64,000 nucleotides of DNA from CAVVNN01 sp963838035 (lineage in GTDB: Bacteria > Actinomycetota > Thermoleophilia > Solirubrobacterales > 70-9): assembly GCA_963838035.1 (NCBI GenBank), contig CAWIPM010000005.1, positions 224,651 to 288,650 of the forward strand, given 5' to 3'. Below the pieces are notes generated by a model. The model saw nothing but the letters and a program-made list of their open reading frames with translations. It searched no databases and was not told the DNA's origin. Both the position numbers and the translations under genes were made by a program. Shown here piece by piece: positions 18,921 to 28,091 of this stretch (positions are counted from its first letter, which is position 1; every line of letters starts with the position of its first letter).

Positions 18921-21606
18921 TCAGCGGGGAAGGCGCTGGCTGAGCGTCACCACCTGCTGGAAGGTCGGGCGGTTCTGGAACGGAAACGGGCCGAGCGTGA
19001 TGCCCGAGGTGACCGCGGGGCGGTTCTGGTCGAAGCAGTACGGCTGGGGGTCCGCCGCGCAGTCGCCGTTGCCGCCCCCGTACATCTTCTCCGGGGTCGT
19101 CTTCAGGGCCATCCGCAGGGAGCGCTGCAACGCCGCCCGGCAGCGCTTCTTCGAGCCGTTGCCGCAGTACACACGGCTGTAGGCGCCCTGCGGCCTGGGT
19201 CCGAACAGGTCCCGTAGGTCCTTTTCGGTGTAGCCCCACCAACCGCCGAAGAAGTCGGGGGCCTGCGGAGACCCGCCCGTGTGGTCACCGATTTCGAGCA
19301 TGCCCTGGAGGCTTTCGAAGGCCTTGCCGCCAAGCGCCGGCTTGAACTCCGCAGTGACCAGCTGCGGCCACCAGGCGTCCATCAGCTCGATCGCTTCGTT
19401 GTTTTCGTCGATGCCGTCCCGGTTGAGGTCACGACGGTGCGAGCCCGCCTTGCGCCAGGCACGCAGTGTTCCCAGCGCCCTGCGCAGCGACGCCTGCTTC
19501 GGCGTGCCGATCGCCTTCAGCAGCGTCGGCAGCAGCCGGTAGGCGCGCAGGTCCTGCGTCGCCGGTTCCTCCATCGCCTGCACCAGCTGGGCGATCGTCA
19601 TCTTGCGCTTGCCCTTGGTTCCCGCCTTCACCTTGTCGGAGATCATCTGCGAGCGTGCCAGCGGCCCATACGCGTACTGATCGTCGGCTGCCGCCCAACC
19701 CGGCGCCTGCTTGTTGTTCCAGGAGACGAGGAAGCGCGGGTCGACAGCCTGCGGGTGCTTGGAAAATGGCAGGTAGGCAGCGGAGAGCGTGGCGGGCTTG
19801 AAGCCCTTCCAGTCGAACTTCCCGGTGCCCAGAATCGGGAAGTCCGGCGAGGTCCCCTTCGCCCGTTGCGGCATCGCTCCCGGAGAGCCCGTAGGCGATG
19901 TGTTCTGAGTCGACGTAAGCCCAGTTGAAGAGGAAGTTGATGTGGGAGACCGCCTTCTCGAACTGGGACGGGCCGGTAACGAATGCGGGTTCGTTGAGCT
20001 GGGCGAAGCCGACCACCGAGTCGGCCTCGTGGCCGTAGGTGCTGCGCTGGTGGACGAAGGCCACCTTGCTGCCATGCACCTTGCCTCGGGCGAAGACGAT
20101 GCCGTGCACGGTGCGGTAGGCGGTCAGGGTCTGGCTGCCGGCCTTGGTCGAGTCGATCGCGTTTGGGCTCCAGCTATCGGTCCGGACCAGTTCTTCCATC
20201 GGCATGCACTTGCCGTGGTAGCGGTAGTGGAAGTTGTCGCGGCAGAGCACCTCGGCGAAGGTGTCGACGTTGTCGGAGGTCGCCGTGGTCGCGCTCCAGG
20301 CGTAGTCGCGGCCGTGGCCCAGCTCGACGTAGAGGTTGACCCCGGCGAAGGAGGCACCGCGGGCGTCGATGCCCGGCCCGTGCAGGTCCTCTTCCATCAG
20401 GATCTGGGGCACGTAGTAACCGACCTGCGGGCCCATCACGGCGATCGGGTGCCCGGTGGCGGAGTGCTTCGCCGAGACCAGCTCCCAGTTGGAGGCATGG
20501 GCGCCCGCGAGCAGGCCGCGCCGCAGCTGCGCGCCGATCCCCGAGGGAGGGCCGGCGCTCGCGCTGGAGGCGCTGGCGGTCTTCGTCGCCTTCACCGAGC
20601 CGGGATCGGGCAGCGCCAGGCCGCGCTTGGCGAAGGCGCTGCGGGTCTCGTACGGGAAGCGCTTGGAGATCGTCGTCGGGGCTTCCGGGTCGTTCTTGGA
20701 GCGGAAGCCCAGCCACGCGTTACGACCGGCCTTGCGGCCGAAGCGCGCTTCCAGCGCCTGCATCGCTTCCGCGGAGCCCACCTCGTTTCCGCCGCCGCGC
20801 CCGAAGATGCCGCCGATCAGCGATGCGATGGCGACCACGTCGGTCGGCTTCCACAGTTCCATCGGCTTGCTCAGCAGGGTGTACTCGGCCGGCTTCAGCG
20901 TCGTCGGGCTCGCGTTGGCAGCGGCGATGTAGGCGTTGATCCCGTCGACATAGGCCGTGACGTCTTCAACCGCCTGCTGCCCCGCCGCGCCATATTCCTG
21001 CGGGGCCCGTTCGAGCTGCCTTTCCAGGTCGGCTTCGGTGTAGGGCGCGAAGCCCCACTGGGCCGCGTCGGTTGCGGCGTTGGACCCGCCGAGGAAGGAG
21101 GAGAGTTCGGCGCGGCCGGTGTGACGCAGCACGTCCATCAGGAAAAGGCGGTCGGCGGCGCCCGCGTAGCCGGCCCCGAACATCGTGTCGGCCCGGGTGT
21201 CGCCGTAGATGTGGGGAATCCCGTAGGCCTTGTCGCGGACGATGGTCACGCCGGGACGGGGTTCGATCGTCGATTCCACTTCCCCCGCCGGCACGCCGAA
21301 GGTGGCGTCCTTGAAGTAGGTGGGGACCTGCGCGTCGGTCAGCGTCGGGCTGCCGTAAACGAGGTTTTCGTAGAGCGGCTGCTGGTCGGCGAAGTGGGGA
21401 GGCAGAGTGCCGCTGCCGCGGAAGCTGAACAGCTGGCCCAGGGTGTCGAGCCCGTTCTCGCCGGGCGGGAGCACATTGCGGAAGCCGCCGGCATCGTTGC
21501 TGCCGTAGGGCTGGACGGCGGCTGTCGCGAACTGGGCGGCGGTGGCAAGCACAACCAAGGCGACCGCGCAAATGAGAGCGAGAGCGGCACTGCGGCGAAT
21601 CTTCAC
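18921..21606 (-). pseudogene. Penicillin acylase family protein, one apparent frameshift
   Basis: The gene reads as a secreted N-terminal nucleophile hydrolase of about 890 residues, split over two frames. The first frame (start ATG 21606) has a signal peptide and the alpha-chain motif VTIVRDKAYGIPHIYGDTRADTMFGAGYAGAADRL. The expected autocleavage serine is in HASNWELVSAKHSATGHPI. Frame is lost near 19878-19881 after IAYGLSG and resumes as AMPQRAKGTSPDFPILGTGKFDWKG. Removing one G from the GGG (minus strand) restores a perfect reading. Both parts look fully conserved, so a sequencing error is more likely than real decay. Members cleave amides such as acyl-homoserine lactones or beta-lactam side chains; the substrate is unknown. 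Confidence 0.8.
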
Positions 21607-21692
21607 GTATGAAACCTCTTTCCGCGCGGTTTTCCGTGCGGCGCGCTCCCGGCAGTGACCTTACAGCACGCCCGACTCGCAATCGGCTCGGG

Positions 21693-22451
21693 CTACTCCT
21701 CCTCGTGCCAGGGGGTGAGGATGCGGGGCCCATCCGCGGTCACGGCGACGGTGAACTCGAAATGAGCCGCCAGCGAGCCGTCCTCTGAGTAGACCGCCCA
21801 ACCGTCGTCACCCATGCGCACCAACGGCCCACCGGCGTTGACCATCGGCTCGATTGCCAGCACGGTGCCCTCCTCCAGCAGCGGTCCCTTGCCCGGATCG
21901 CCGAAGTTGGGCACCTGTGGGTCCTCGTGCATCTCGCGGCCGATCCCGTGCCCCACCAGCGTGCGGATGATCGAGAGGCCCTCGATCTCGACCGCGCGCT
22001 GGATCGCCGCGGAGATGTCGCCGAGATGGTTGCCGGGGCGCATCTGCTCGACCCCGGCGAACAGCGACGCCTTGGTCACATCGAGGAGCTCGCGGGCCTC
22101 GGGGCCCACCGGGCCGATCGGGACTGTGATCGCCGCGTCGGCCACCCAACCGTCCTTGATCACCCCGACGTCGATCGAGAGCAGGTCGCCGCGCTTGCAC
22201 TCGTAGGGGCCCGGGATGCCGTGGACGACCATCGAGTTCGGCGAGGCGCAGATCGAGCCGGGGAAGCCACGGTAGCCCTTGAAGGCGGGAACGGCGCCCT
22301 GCGAGCGGATGAACTTCTCGGCGGCGGCGTCGAGCTCCCTGGTGGTGACGCCGGCCCTCGCCTTGCCCTCCAGCATCCGCAGGCAGCGCACCAGGACGTC
22401 GCCGGAGGCCGCCATCTTCTCCACCTGCGCGGGCGTCTTGCGGATGATCAT
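21693..22451 (-). CDS. map: Methionine aminopeptidase, type I
   Basis: About 252 residues from ATG 22451 (MIIRKTPAQVEKM); GTG 22460 is an alternative 3 residues upstream. Metal ligands of the pita-bread fold are visible: D in SIDVGVIKDGWVADAAIT, H in LVGHGIGREMHEDP, E in LAIEPMVN and E in YSEDGSLAAHFEFTVAVT. It removes the initiator methionine from new proteins. It lies directly downstream of adk, as in the standard secY-adk-map order. Confidence 0.95.
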   Translation of the reverse strand: MIIRKTPAQVEKMAASGDVLVRCLRMLEGKARAGVTTRELDAAAEKFIRSQGAVPAFKGYRGFPGSICASPNSMVVHGIPGPYECKRGDLLSIDVGVIKDGWVADAAITVPIGPVGPEARELLDVTKASLFAGVEQMRPGNHLGDISAAIQRAVEIEGLSIIRTLVGHGIGREMHEDPQVPNFGDPGKGPLLEEGTVLAIEPMVNAGGPLVRMGDDGWAVYSEDGSLAAHFEFTVAVTADGPRILTPWHEEE

Positions 22452-22461
22452 CCGGTACACG

Positions 22462-23142
22462 CTAGAGCGCGCCGTCCTGCTCCATCCGCAGCGTCGCCAG
22501 AATCCGGCGCACGCCGTCCTCGACGTCGTCCGGGGCGGCGGCGCCTTCGACCCTGCGCAGCAGGCTCCTGTGGTCGTAGTGCTCGACCAGCGGCTCGGTC
22601 TTCTCGTGGTAGGTCGCGAGGCGCTTGGCTATCACCTCCGGCGAGTCGTCGTCACGAACGATCAGCTCGCTGCCGTCGAGATCGCAAACCCCCTCCTGCC
22701 TGGGCGGGTTGAGCTCGACGTGGAAGACGTGGCCGCTCTCGACGCAGGTTCGCCGCCCGCCCAGACGCCGCTGCACCTCCTCGTCGGAGACGTCGATCAA
22801 CAGCACCCCGGTCAGCGAGCGCCCGAGCTCGTCGAGCTTCCGGTCGAGGGCCTCTGCCTGCGGCACGGTCCGCGGGAAGCCGTCGAGGATGAAACCGTCG
22901 GCCGCCTCGGTGGAGTCGATCCGCTCGGCGATCGTGCCGACGATGACCTCGTCGGGGACGAGGTCTCCGCGATCCATGTACCGCTTCGCCATCCGGCCCA
23001 GCTCGGTCTCCTCGCGAACCGCGGCGCGCAGGATGTCGCCGGTCGCGTAGTAGGGCAGCCGCAGGTCCTCCTGCAGCCGCTCCCCCTGGGTTCCCTTCCC
23101 TGACCCGGGAGGGCCGAGAAGCACGAGATTCAACTCAGCCAT
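22462..23142 (-). CDS. adk: Adenylate kinase
   Basis: A 226-residue enzyme converting ATP + AMP to 2 ADP. The P-loop is GPPGSGKGTQ (about residues 10-19). YYATGDILRAAV is the AMP site, DGFPRTVPQAEAL is the core, and a long lid runs from RRLGGRRTC to GVCDLDG. The lid keeps two cysteines plus nearby His and Asp, so it may bind zinc with a mixed ligand set. It lies 9 bases after secY. Confidence 0.96.
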   Translation of the reverse strand: MAELNLVLLGPPGSGKGTQGERLQEDLRLPYYATGDILRAAVREETELGRMAKRYMDRGDLVPDEVIVGTIAERIDSTEAADGFILDGFPRTVPQAEALDRKLDELGRSLTGVLLIDVSDEEVQRRLGGRRTCVESGHVFHVELNPPRQEGVCDLDGSELIVRDDDSPEVIAKRLATYHEKTEPLVEHYDHRSLLRRVEGAAAPDDVEDGVRRILATLRMEQDGAL

Positions 23143-23151
23143 CGGAGGGAC

Positions 23152-24423
23152 CTATTTGAGGAAGCCCTCGTAATTTCGCATCATCAGCTGAGCCTCCAGC
23201 TGCTTGACCGTATCCAGCGCGACGCCGATCACGATCAGGATCGAGGTGCCGCCGAAGAAGAAGTTGGCCGAGGTCTGGCTGATCAGGATCGTCGGCAGCG
23301 CCGCCACAGCGCCGAGGTAGAGGGCGCCGGGGAAAGTCAGGCGGGAGAGGATGCGATCGAGGTACTCGGCAGTCGGGCGGCCGGGCCTCACCCCGGGGAT
23401 GAAGCCGCCGTACTTCTTCAGATTGTCGGCCTGGTCGACCGGGTTGAATGTGACCGCCGTGTAGAAGTAGGTGAAGACGATGATGAAGAAGATCTCGCCG
23501 ACCACGTAGGCCCAGCTGTTGGGGCTGAAGAAGGCGGCGAAGTCGAGGGCCGCGGGGGTGTTGAGGAGCTGGCCGACGGTCGGGGGGAAAGCCATGATCG
23601 AGGCCGCGAAGATGACCGGGATGACGCCGGCCATGTTCACCCGCAGCGGCAGGTAGGTCGAGCCGCCCGAGGTCATTTTCCGTCCCACCACGCGTTTCGC
23701 GTACTGGACGGGGATGCGCCGCTGGCCCTCCTGGACGAAGACGATCGCGACGATCACCGCGAGGGCGATGAACGGCATCATCACCACGAACACCTGGTCG
23801 GGGTTTTCCCACCACTTGGTGATCCCCTGGGGGATTCGGGAGGCGATCGAGGCGAAGATCATCAGCGAGATCCCGTTGCCGATGCCGCGCTGGGTGATCA
23901 GCTCGCCCAGCCACATCAAGAGAGTGCACCCGGCGGTGAGGCAGATCACGATCAGGAAGGTCTTGGTGAAGGTGAGGGTGCCGACGACGCTGGTCCCGGA
24001 TTTTGCCCCGAAGGAGCGGAAGAGGAAGACGTAGCCCAGCGACTGGCCGAAGGCGAGGCCGACGGTGAGGTAGCGGGTGTACTGAGTGATCTTCTGCTGT
24101 CCGACCTCGCCCTCTTTCTGCAGCCTCTCCAGCGAGGGCACGACCACCGTCAGCAGCTGGAGGATGATCGAGGCGGTGATGTAGGGCATGATCCCCAGCG
24201 CGAAGAGGCTGAGGCGGGAGAGGCTTCCCCCCGAGAACAGGTTGAGGAAGCCGAGGATGTTGGAGCCACCGAAGTTGGAGGAGATTTCCTTGACGGCGTT
24301 GACGTCGACCCCGGGGGCGGGGATGTAGGCGCCGAGGCGGTAGAGCGCCAGCATCGCCGCGGTGAAGGCGAGCTTCTTGCGGATATCGGCGACGCTGAAG
24401 GCGTTCGCAATCGTCCGCAGCAT
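23152..24423 (-). CDS. secY: Protein translocase subunit SecY
   Basis: A 423-residue membrane protein with ten hydrophobic segments. LYRLGAYIPAPGVD in TM1, GIMPYITASIILQLL in TM2, and RGIGNGISLMIFASI are SecY signatures. It forms the protein-conducting channel with SecE and SecG. The start is ATG 24423, whose first base adjoins the stop of rplO, so the two are probably coupled. Confidence 0.97.
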   Translation of the reverse strand: MLRTIANAFSVADIRKKLAFTAAMLALYRLGAYIPAPGVDVNAVKEISSNFGGSNILGFLNLFSGGSLSRLSLFALGIMPYITASIILQLLTVVVPSLERLQKEGEVGQQKITQYTRYLTVGLAFGQSLGYVFLFRSFGAKSGTSVVGTLTFTKTFLIVICLTAGCTLLMWLGELITQRGIGNGISLMIFASIASRIPQGITKWWENPDQVFVVMMPFIALAVIVAIVFVQEGQRRIPVQYAKRVVGRKMTSGGSTYLPLRVNMAGVIPVIFAASIMAFPPTVGQLLNTPAALDFAAFFSPNSWAYVVGEIFFIIVFTYFYTAVTFNPVDQADNLKKYGGFIPGVRPGRPTAEYLDRILSRLTFPGALYLGAVAALPTILISQTSANFFFGGTSILIVIGVALDTVKQLEAQLMMRNYEGFLK

Positions 24424-24918
24424 CTAGGGCTCCAGAGTCTCGCAGGCGCCGCCTGCTGCCTCGATCTTCTCCTTCGCGGCAGCGCTGAAAGCGTGGGCGC
24501 GGACCGTAAGTTTCTTGGAAATCTCGCCGCGGGCGAGGATCTTCACCGGATCCGACCGCTTGGCCAGGCCCTTCTCCTTGAGGCTCTCGGGAGTGACCTC
24601 GGCCCCGGCGTCGAAGCGCTCCTCCAGGTCGGCGAGGTTGACGGGCTGGGTCTTGGTCCGGAAGTTCTCGAACGGCATCGACTTCTTCATATGCGGCCCA
24701 CGGAGCTTCCGCATCCGCATGTGGATCGGGTTCTGCCCGCCCTCGTAGCCGGCCTTCCGCTTGGAGCCCGCCCGAGAGCCGGCGCCCTTGTGCCCCCGGC
24801 CGGAGGTCTTCCCGAGCCCAGAGCCCTCGCCCCGCCCGATCCGCTTGCGCGGTCTACGCGACCCGGGCTTCGGCTTCAGGTTGTGCAGCCCGATCTCCTC
24901 GGAGCGCTCAGCCACCAT
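24424..24918 (-). CDS. rplO: 50S ribosomal protein L15
   Basis: A 164-residue protein. LHNLKPKPGSRRPRKRIGRGEGSGLGKTSGRGHKGAGSR is the typical long N-terminal arm, followed by YEGGQNPIHMRMRKLRG. It starts inside the last codons of rpmD (11-base overlap). Confidence 0.97.
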   Translation of the reverse strand: MVAERSEEIGLHNLKPKPGSRRPRKRIGRGEGSGLGKTSGRGHKGAGSRAGSKRKAGYEGGQNPIHMRMRKLRGPHMKKSMPFENFRTKTQPVNLADLEERFDAGAEVTPESLKEKGLAKRSDPVKILARGEISKKLTVRAHAFSAAAKEKIEAAGGACETLEP

Positions 24919-25087
24919 TCACCTCGACCAGATGAGAGACGACCCTCAGCTGCCCCTGCAGCTGCGGCGAGTCCTTGCGCTCCACGGCCTTGCCGATCCG
25001 CCCCAGCCCAAGCGCCTCCAGGGTCGCTTTCTGGCTGGGATTCGTCCCCGCGGCCGACCGCGTCTGCCGGATCTTCACCGCGCTCAC
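24908..25087 (-). CDS. rpmD: 50S ribosomal protein L30
   Basis: A 59-residue protein starting at GTG 25087 (VSAVKIRQTRSAAG) with the L30 core LEALGLGRIGKAVERKDSPQLQGQLRVVSHLVEV. It lies 6 bases after rpsE and overlaps the start of rplO. This is the usual rpsE-rpmD-rplO order. Confidence 0.95.
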   Translation of the reverse strand: MSAVKIRQTRSAAGTNPSQKATLEALGLGRIGKAVERKDSPQLQGQLRVVSHLVEVNGG

Positions 25088-25093
25088 GAACCC

Positions 25094-25774
25094 TCACCCT
25101 CGCTCGAAGCCTCCTCGGAGGGCCGGAGCCTCCTCCACCGGGGTGGTCGCCTCAGCGGCCGGAGCCTCGTCCGACGGCGCGGCATCTCCAGCGGGTGGCG
25201 TGGCAGGACCCGCTGGCGGCTGCCCCCCGTCAGCGCTGTTCCCGTTCTGAAGACCCAGCACCTGGGAAACCGTCAACCCGCGCAGCTCGGCTACCTCCTC
25301 AGGACGCCGCAGCCGGATCAGGCCGTCCATCGTCGCCTTGACCAGATTGATCGGGTTCTGCGTCCCGATGCTCTTGGTGAGCACGTCGCGAACCCCACCC
25401 AGCTCGAGCACCGCGCGAACTCCGCCGCCGGCGATCACCCCGGTGCCGGGGCTGGCCGGGCGCAGCACGACGTGCCCGGCGCCGTAGCGCCCGATGATCT
25501 TGTGGGTGATCGTCTGCCCGTATTTGGGGACGCGGATCAAGTTCTTGCGGGCGTCCTCGACGCCCTTCTGGATCGCCAGCGGCACCTCGCGCGCCTTGCC
25601 GTAGCCGATCCCGACCACGCCCTCCTCGTCGCCGACGGCGACCAGCGCCGTGAACGAGAACCGCCGGCCGCCCTTCACCACCTTGGCGACGCGGTTGATT
25701 TCGATCACCCGCTCCTGCAGGTCGAGCCCGCGAGGGCTCACCGTCTCCACATTTGTCGCGTCCATTCCCTTCAT
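25094..25774 (-). CDS. rpsE: 30S ribosomal protein S5 with low-complexity tail
   Basis: A 226-residue protein. The S5 domain has LQERVIEINRVAKVVKGGRRFSFTALVAVGD, and GVVGIGYGKAREVP is the double-stranded-RNA-like domain. S5 helps decoding accuracy. About 50 residues beyond the normal end (from about residue 175) are rich in Ala, Pro and Glu (PPAGPATPPAGDAAPSDEAP) and are probably disordered. Confidence 0.97.
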   Translation of the reverse strand: MKGMDATNVETVSPRGLDLQERVIEINRVAKVVKGGRRFSFTALVAVGDEEGVVGIGYGKAREVPLAIQKGVEDARKNLIRVPKYGQTITHKIIGRYGAGHVVLRPASPGTGVIAGGGVRAVLELGGVRDVLTKSIGTQNPINLVKATMDGLIRLRRPEEVAELRGLTVSQVLGLQNGNSADGGQPPAGPATPPAGDAAPSDEAPAAEATTPVEEAPALRGGFERG

Positions 25775-25796
25775 CGCAAGTCGCCCACCGTAGCGG

Positions 25797-26150
25797 TTAG
25801 AAGCTCAAACCCCCCTCGCGGGCGCCTTCGGCCAGGGCCTTGACGCGGCCGTGGTACTGATAGCCGCCGCGGTCGAAGACGCAGGTCTCGATCCCGGCTG
25901 CCTTGGCTCGCTCGGCGAGCAGCTCGCCGGCGCGCTTCGCCTGGGTGCTCGCCGAGAGCTTGCGCAGCTCCGGCTCGATCCAGTTGACCGCAGCCAGGGT
26001 GTGGCCCTGGCGGTCGTCGACGAGCTGGGCGAAGACACCGCGGTTGGAGCGGTAGACGGAGAGCCGGGGCCGATCCGCGGTGCCCGAGACGCGGGCGCGA
26101 ACGCGTCGCCGGCGGCGCAGGCGCCGCTGTCTGCTCGTCAGCACCGTCAT
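25797..26150 (-). CDS. rplR: 50S ribosomal protein L18
   Basis: A 117-residue protein starting MTVLTSRQRRLRRRRRVRARV. The end, CVFDRGGYQYHGRVKALAEGAREGGLSF, is the L18 signature. It binds 5S rRNA with L5. The start ATG overlaps the TGA of rplF by 3 bases (26147-26150). The longer frame running in from rplF is an artefact of the rplF frameshift. Confidence 0.97.
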   Translation of the reverse strand: MTVLTSRQRRLRRRRRVRARVSGTADRPRLSVYRSNRGVFAQLVDDRQGHTLAAVNWIEPELRKLSASTQAKRAGELLAERAKAAGIETCVFDRGGYQYHGRVKALAEGAREGGLSF

Positions 26151-26681
26151 GCGCGCTTGCCCACCTTGCGCAGCACATGCTCGCCGCGATAGCGGATGCC
26201 CTTGCCCTTGTAGGGCTCCGGCGGGCGGCGCTTGCGGATATCGGCCGCGACCTGCCCGACCAGCTGCTTGTCGATTCCCGCGCACGACGATCTCGGTCGG
26301 CTGCGGGACCTCGAACTCGATCCCCTCGGGCGCCTCGATCGTGACCGGATGGGAGTAGCCGAGCGCCATCTCGAGGTTCTTTCCCCGGAGCTGAGCGCGG
26401 TAGCCGACGCCCTGGATCTCCAGCCGCTTCTCGAATCCCTCGGTGACGCCCTCGACCATGTTCGCGATCAGGCTTCGCGTCAGCCCGTGCAGGGCACGAT
26501 GCTCGCCGCGGTCGGTCGGGCGCTGTACGGTGACGACGCCTTCGGCCTGCTCGACCGCCATCTCGAGCGAGAGGCCCTGGCTGAGCTCGCCCTTGGGCCC
26601 CTTGACCGCGACGCGGCCGGGGGCGAGCTCGACCGTCACAGCCTCGGGCACGGGGATGGGTTTTCTGCCGATTCGACTCAT
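26147..26681 (-). pseudogene. rplF: 50S ribosomal protein L6, one apparent frameshift
   Basis: The first frame starts at ATG 26681 (MSRIGRKPIPVPEAVTVEL) and reads as L6 to EFEVPQPTEIVVRG. The frame is then lost at about 26275-26279. One base further, L6 resumes perfectly as IDKQLVGQVAADIRKRRP and PYKGKGIRYRGEHVLRKVGK, ending at TGA 26147. Dropping one G from the GGG on the minus strand gives a normal L6 of about 177 residues. Because L6 is needed for ribosome function and both halves are intact, I read this as a sequence error rather than a true pseudogene. Confidence 0.9.
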
Positions 26682-26688
26682 CCGGAGA

Positions 26689-27084
26689 TCACCACACGTA
26701 GGCGACTACCTCGCCGCCGACGCCCTTGGCCCGGGCTTCGTGGCCGGTCATCACGCCGGTCGAGGTGCTGAGGATCGCCGTGCCGGTGCCTCCATCGACG
26801 CGAGGAACCTGCTTGTGGTCGACGTAGCGTCGCCGGCCGGGGCGGGAGATGCGCTCGATCCCGATGATCGCCGGGCGGCGGTCCTTGGTGTACTTGAGGT
26901 CGATCTTGATCGCCTCGCCGACGCGTGCCGGGGCCGGGGCGAAGTCGCGGATGTAGCCCTGCTCCTTGAGGATCCGCGACATCTCCAGCTTCAGTCCCGA
27001 TGACGGAATCGTCACCTCGTCGTGGCCGGAACGCAGCGCGTTGCGGATGCGGGTCAGATAATCGGCTATCGGGTCGGTCTGCAT
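26689..27084 (-). CDS. rpsH: 30S ribosomal protein S8
   Basis: A 131-residue protein. MQTDPIADYLTRIRNALRSG at the start and STSTGVMTGHEARAKGVGGEVVAYVW at the end are the S8 signatures. It binds the central domain of 16S rRNA, and in many bacteria represses the spc operon. It lies 10 bases after rpsN. Confidence 0.97.
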   Translation of the reverse strand: MQTDPIADYLTRIRNALRSGHDEVTIPSSGLKLEMSRILKEQGYIRDFAPAPARVGEAIKIDLKYTKDRRPAIIGIERISRPGRRRYVDHKQVPRVDGGTGTAILSTSTGVMTGHEARAKGVGGEVVAYVW

Positions 27085-27094
27085 TGTCTTTTCG

Positions 27095-27280
27095 CTACCA
27101 GCTGGACTTGGTCATCCCGGGGATATAGCCCTCGTGCGCCGCCTCGCGCAGGCAGATCCGGCAGAGGCCGAACTTGCGGTAGTAGGCGCGCGGCCGGCCG
27201 CAGCGGCGGCAGCGGTTGTAGCCCCGGGTTTTGAACTTTGGCTTGCGGCTCTGCCGAGCCTTTTGCGAAGTCTTAGCCAT
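27095..27280 (-). CDS. rpsN: 30S ribosomal protein S14, type Z
   Basis: A 61-residue protein. The zinc knuckle is C24-RR-C27 and C40-RI-C43. Short length and the zinc site mark the type Z form. It overlaps the end of rplE by 8 bases. Confidence 0.97.
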   Translation of the reverse strand: MAKTSQKARQSRKPKFKTRGYNRCRRCGRPRAYYRKFGLCRICLREAAHEGYIPGMTKSSW

Positions 27281-28091
27281 TCTCCTGATTCTCCTCGTCG
27301 GTCGCGCTTCCGGCGTCCTCGCCCTCGCCCTCGCCCTCGCCCTCCTCGGCGGGCTCCTCCTTCTCGGGCTTTGCGTAGGCCTCGGGGTTCTCTTCCTTGA
27401 GCTGGTCCAGCGCCGCCTGCTCGGCCTCCGCCCGCGCCCGGGCCTCCTCCTTGCGACGCTCCTCCTCGGCCTCGGCTTCGGAGGCCTCGATGTCCTTCTC
27501 GCCGGGACGACCCTCCTGGGCGAACGGCATGCCCAGTCCGAGCAGCAGCTCGAAGGCCTCCACGTCGGTCACCGCCGTGGTCGTGATCGTCACGTCGAGG
27601 CCGCGGACCTGGTCGATCGAGTCGTAGTCGATTTCGGGGAAGATCAGTTGCTCGCGCACGCCCATCGAGTAGTTGCCGCGACCGTCGAAGGAGCGCGGGT
27701 TGAGGCCGCGGAAGTCGCGGATCCGCGGCACCGCGATCGAGGAGAGCCGGTCGAGGAACTCCCACATGCGGGCGCGGCGCAGCGTGACCGAGACGCCGAC
27801 CGGCATCCCCTCGCGCACCTTGAAGGAGGCGATCGACTTGCGGGCGCGGCGCACGTTCGGCTGCTGCCCGGCGATCGTCGCCAGCTGCTCCTGCGCCGCC
27901 TCCAGCATCTTCGCGTCCTGTTTGGCCTCGCCGAGCCCCATGTTGAGGGTGATCTTCACCAGGCGCGGCGCCTGCATCGGCGTCGAGTAGCCGAACTTGC
28001 GGGTCAGGGCCGGCAGCACGTCCTGCTCGTAGCGCTCCCGCATGCGCGGCGGCGGGGCCGCCTGGGACTGGGCTGTCGCGGTCGCCTCCAT
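27273..28091 (-). CDS. rplE: 50S ribosomal protein L5 with acidic C-terminal extension
   Basis: A 272-residue protein, where L5 is normally about 180. Residues 1 to about 195 are L5: PRLVKITLNMGLGEAKQD, GVSVTLR, RDFRGLNPRSFDGRGNYSMGVREQLIFPEIDYD. The extra 75 or so residues are almost all Glu, Ala, Asp, Lys and Gly (EAEAEEERRKEEARARAEAE, EEGEGEGEGED). It has a helix-like charged part and an acidic end. L5 binds 5S rRNA in the central protuberance, so the tail would project from it. It shares one base with rplX. Confidence 0.96.
   Translation of the reverse strand: MEATATAQSQAAPPPRMRERYEQDVLPALTRKFGYSTPMQAPRLVKITLNMGLGEAKQDAKMLEAAQEQLATIAGQQPNVRRARKSIASFKVREGMPVGVSVTLRRARMWEFLDRLSSIAVPRIRDFRGLNPRSFDGRGNYSMGVREQLIFPEIDYDSIDQVRGLDVTITTTAVTDVEAFELLLGLGMPFAQEGRPGEKDIEASEAEAEEERRKEEARARAEAEQAALDQLKEENPEAYAKPEKEEPAEEGEGEGEGEDAGSATDEENQENG

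Noticed and set aside
26147..26681. Programmed ribosomal frameshifting in rplF
   Set aside because: No slippery heptamer or downstream structure typical of a programmed site, and the same one-base fault recurs in unrelated genes at G/C runs.
25797..26681. A fused L6-L18 protein of 294 residues
   Set aside because: The fusion exists only because the rplF frameshift bypasses its stop; L18 has its own overlapping ATG.
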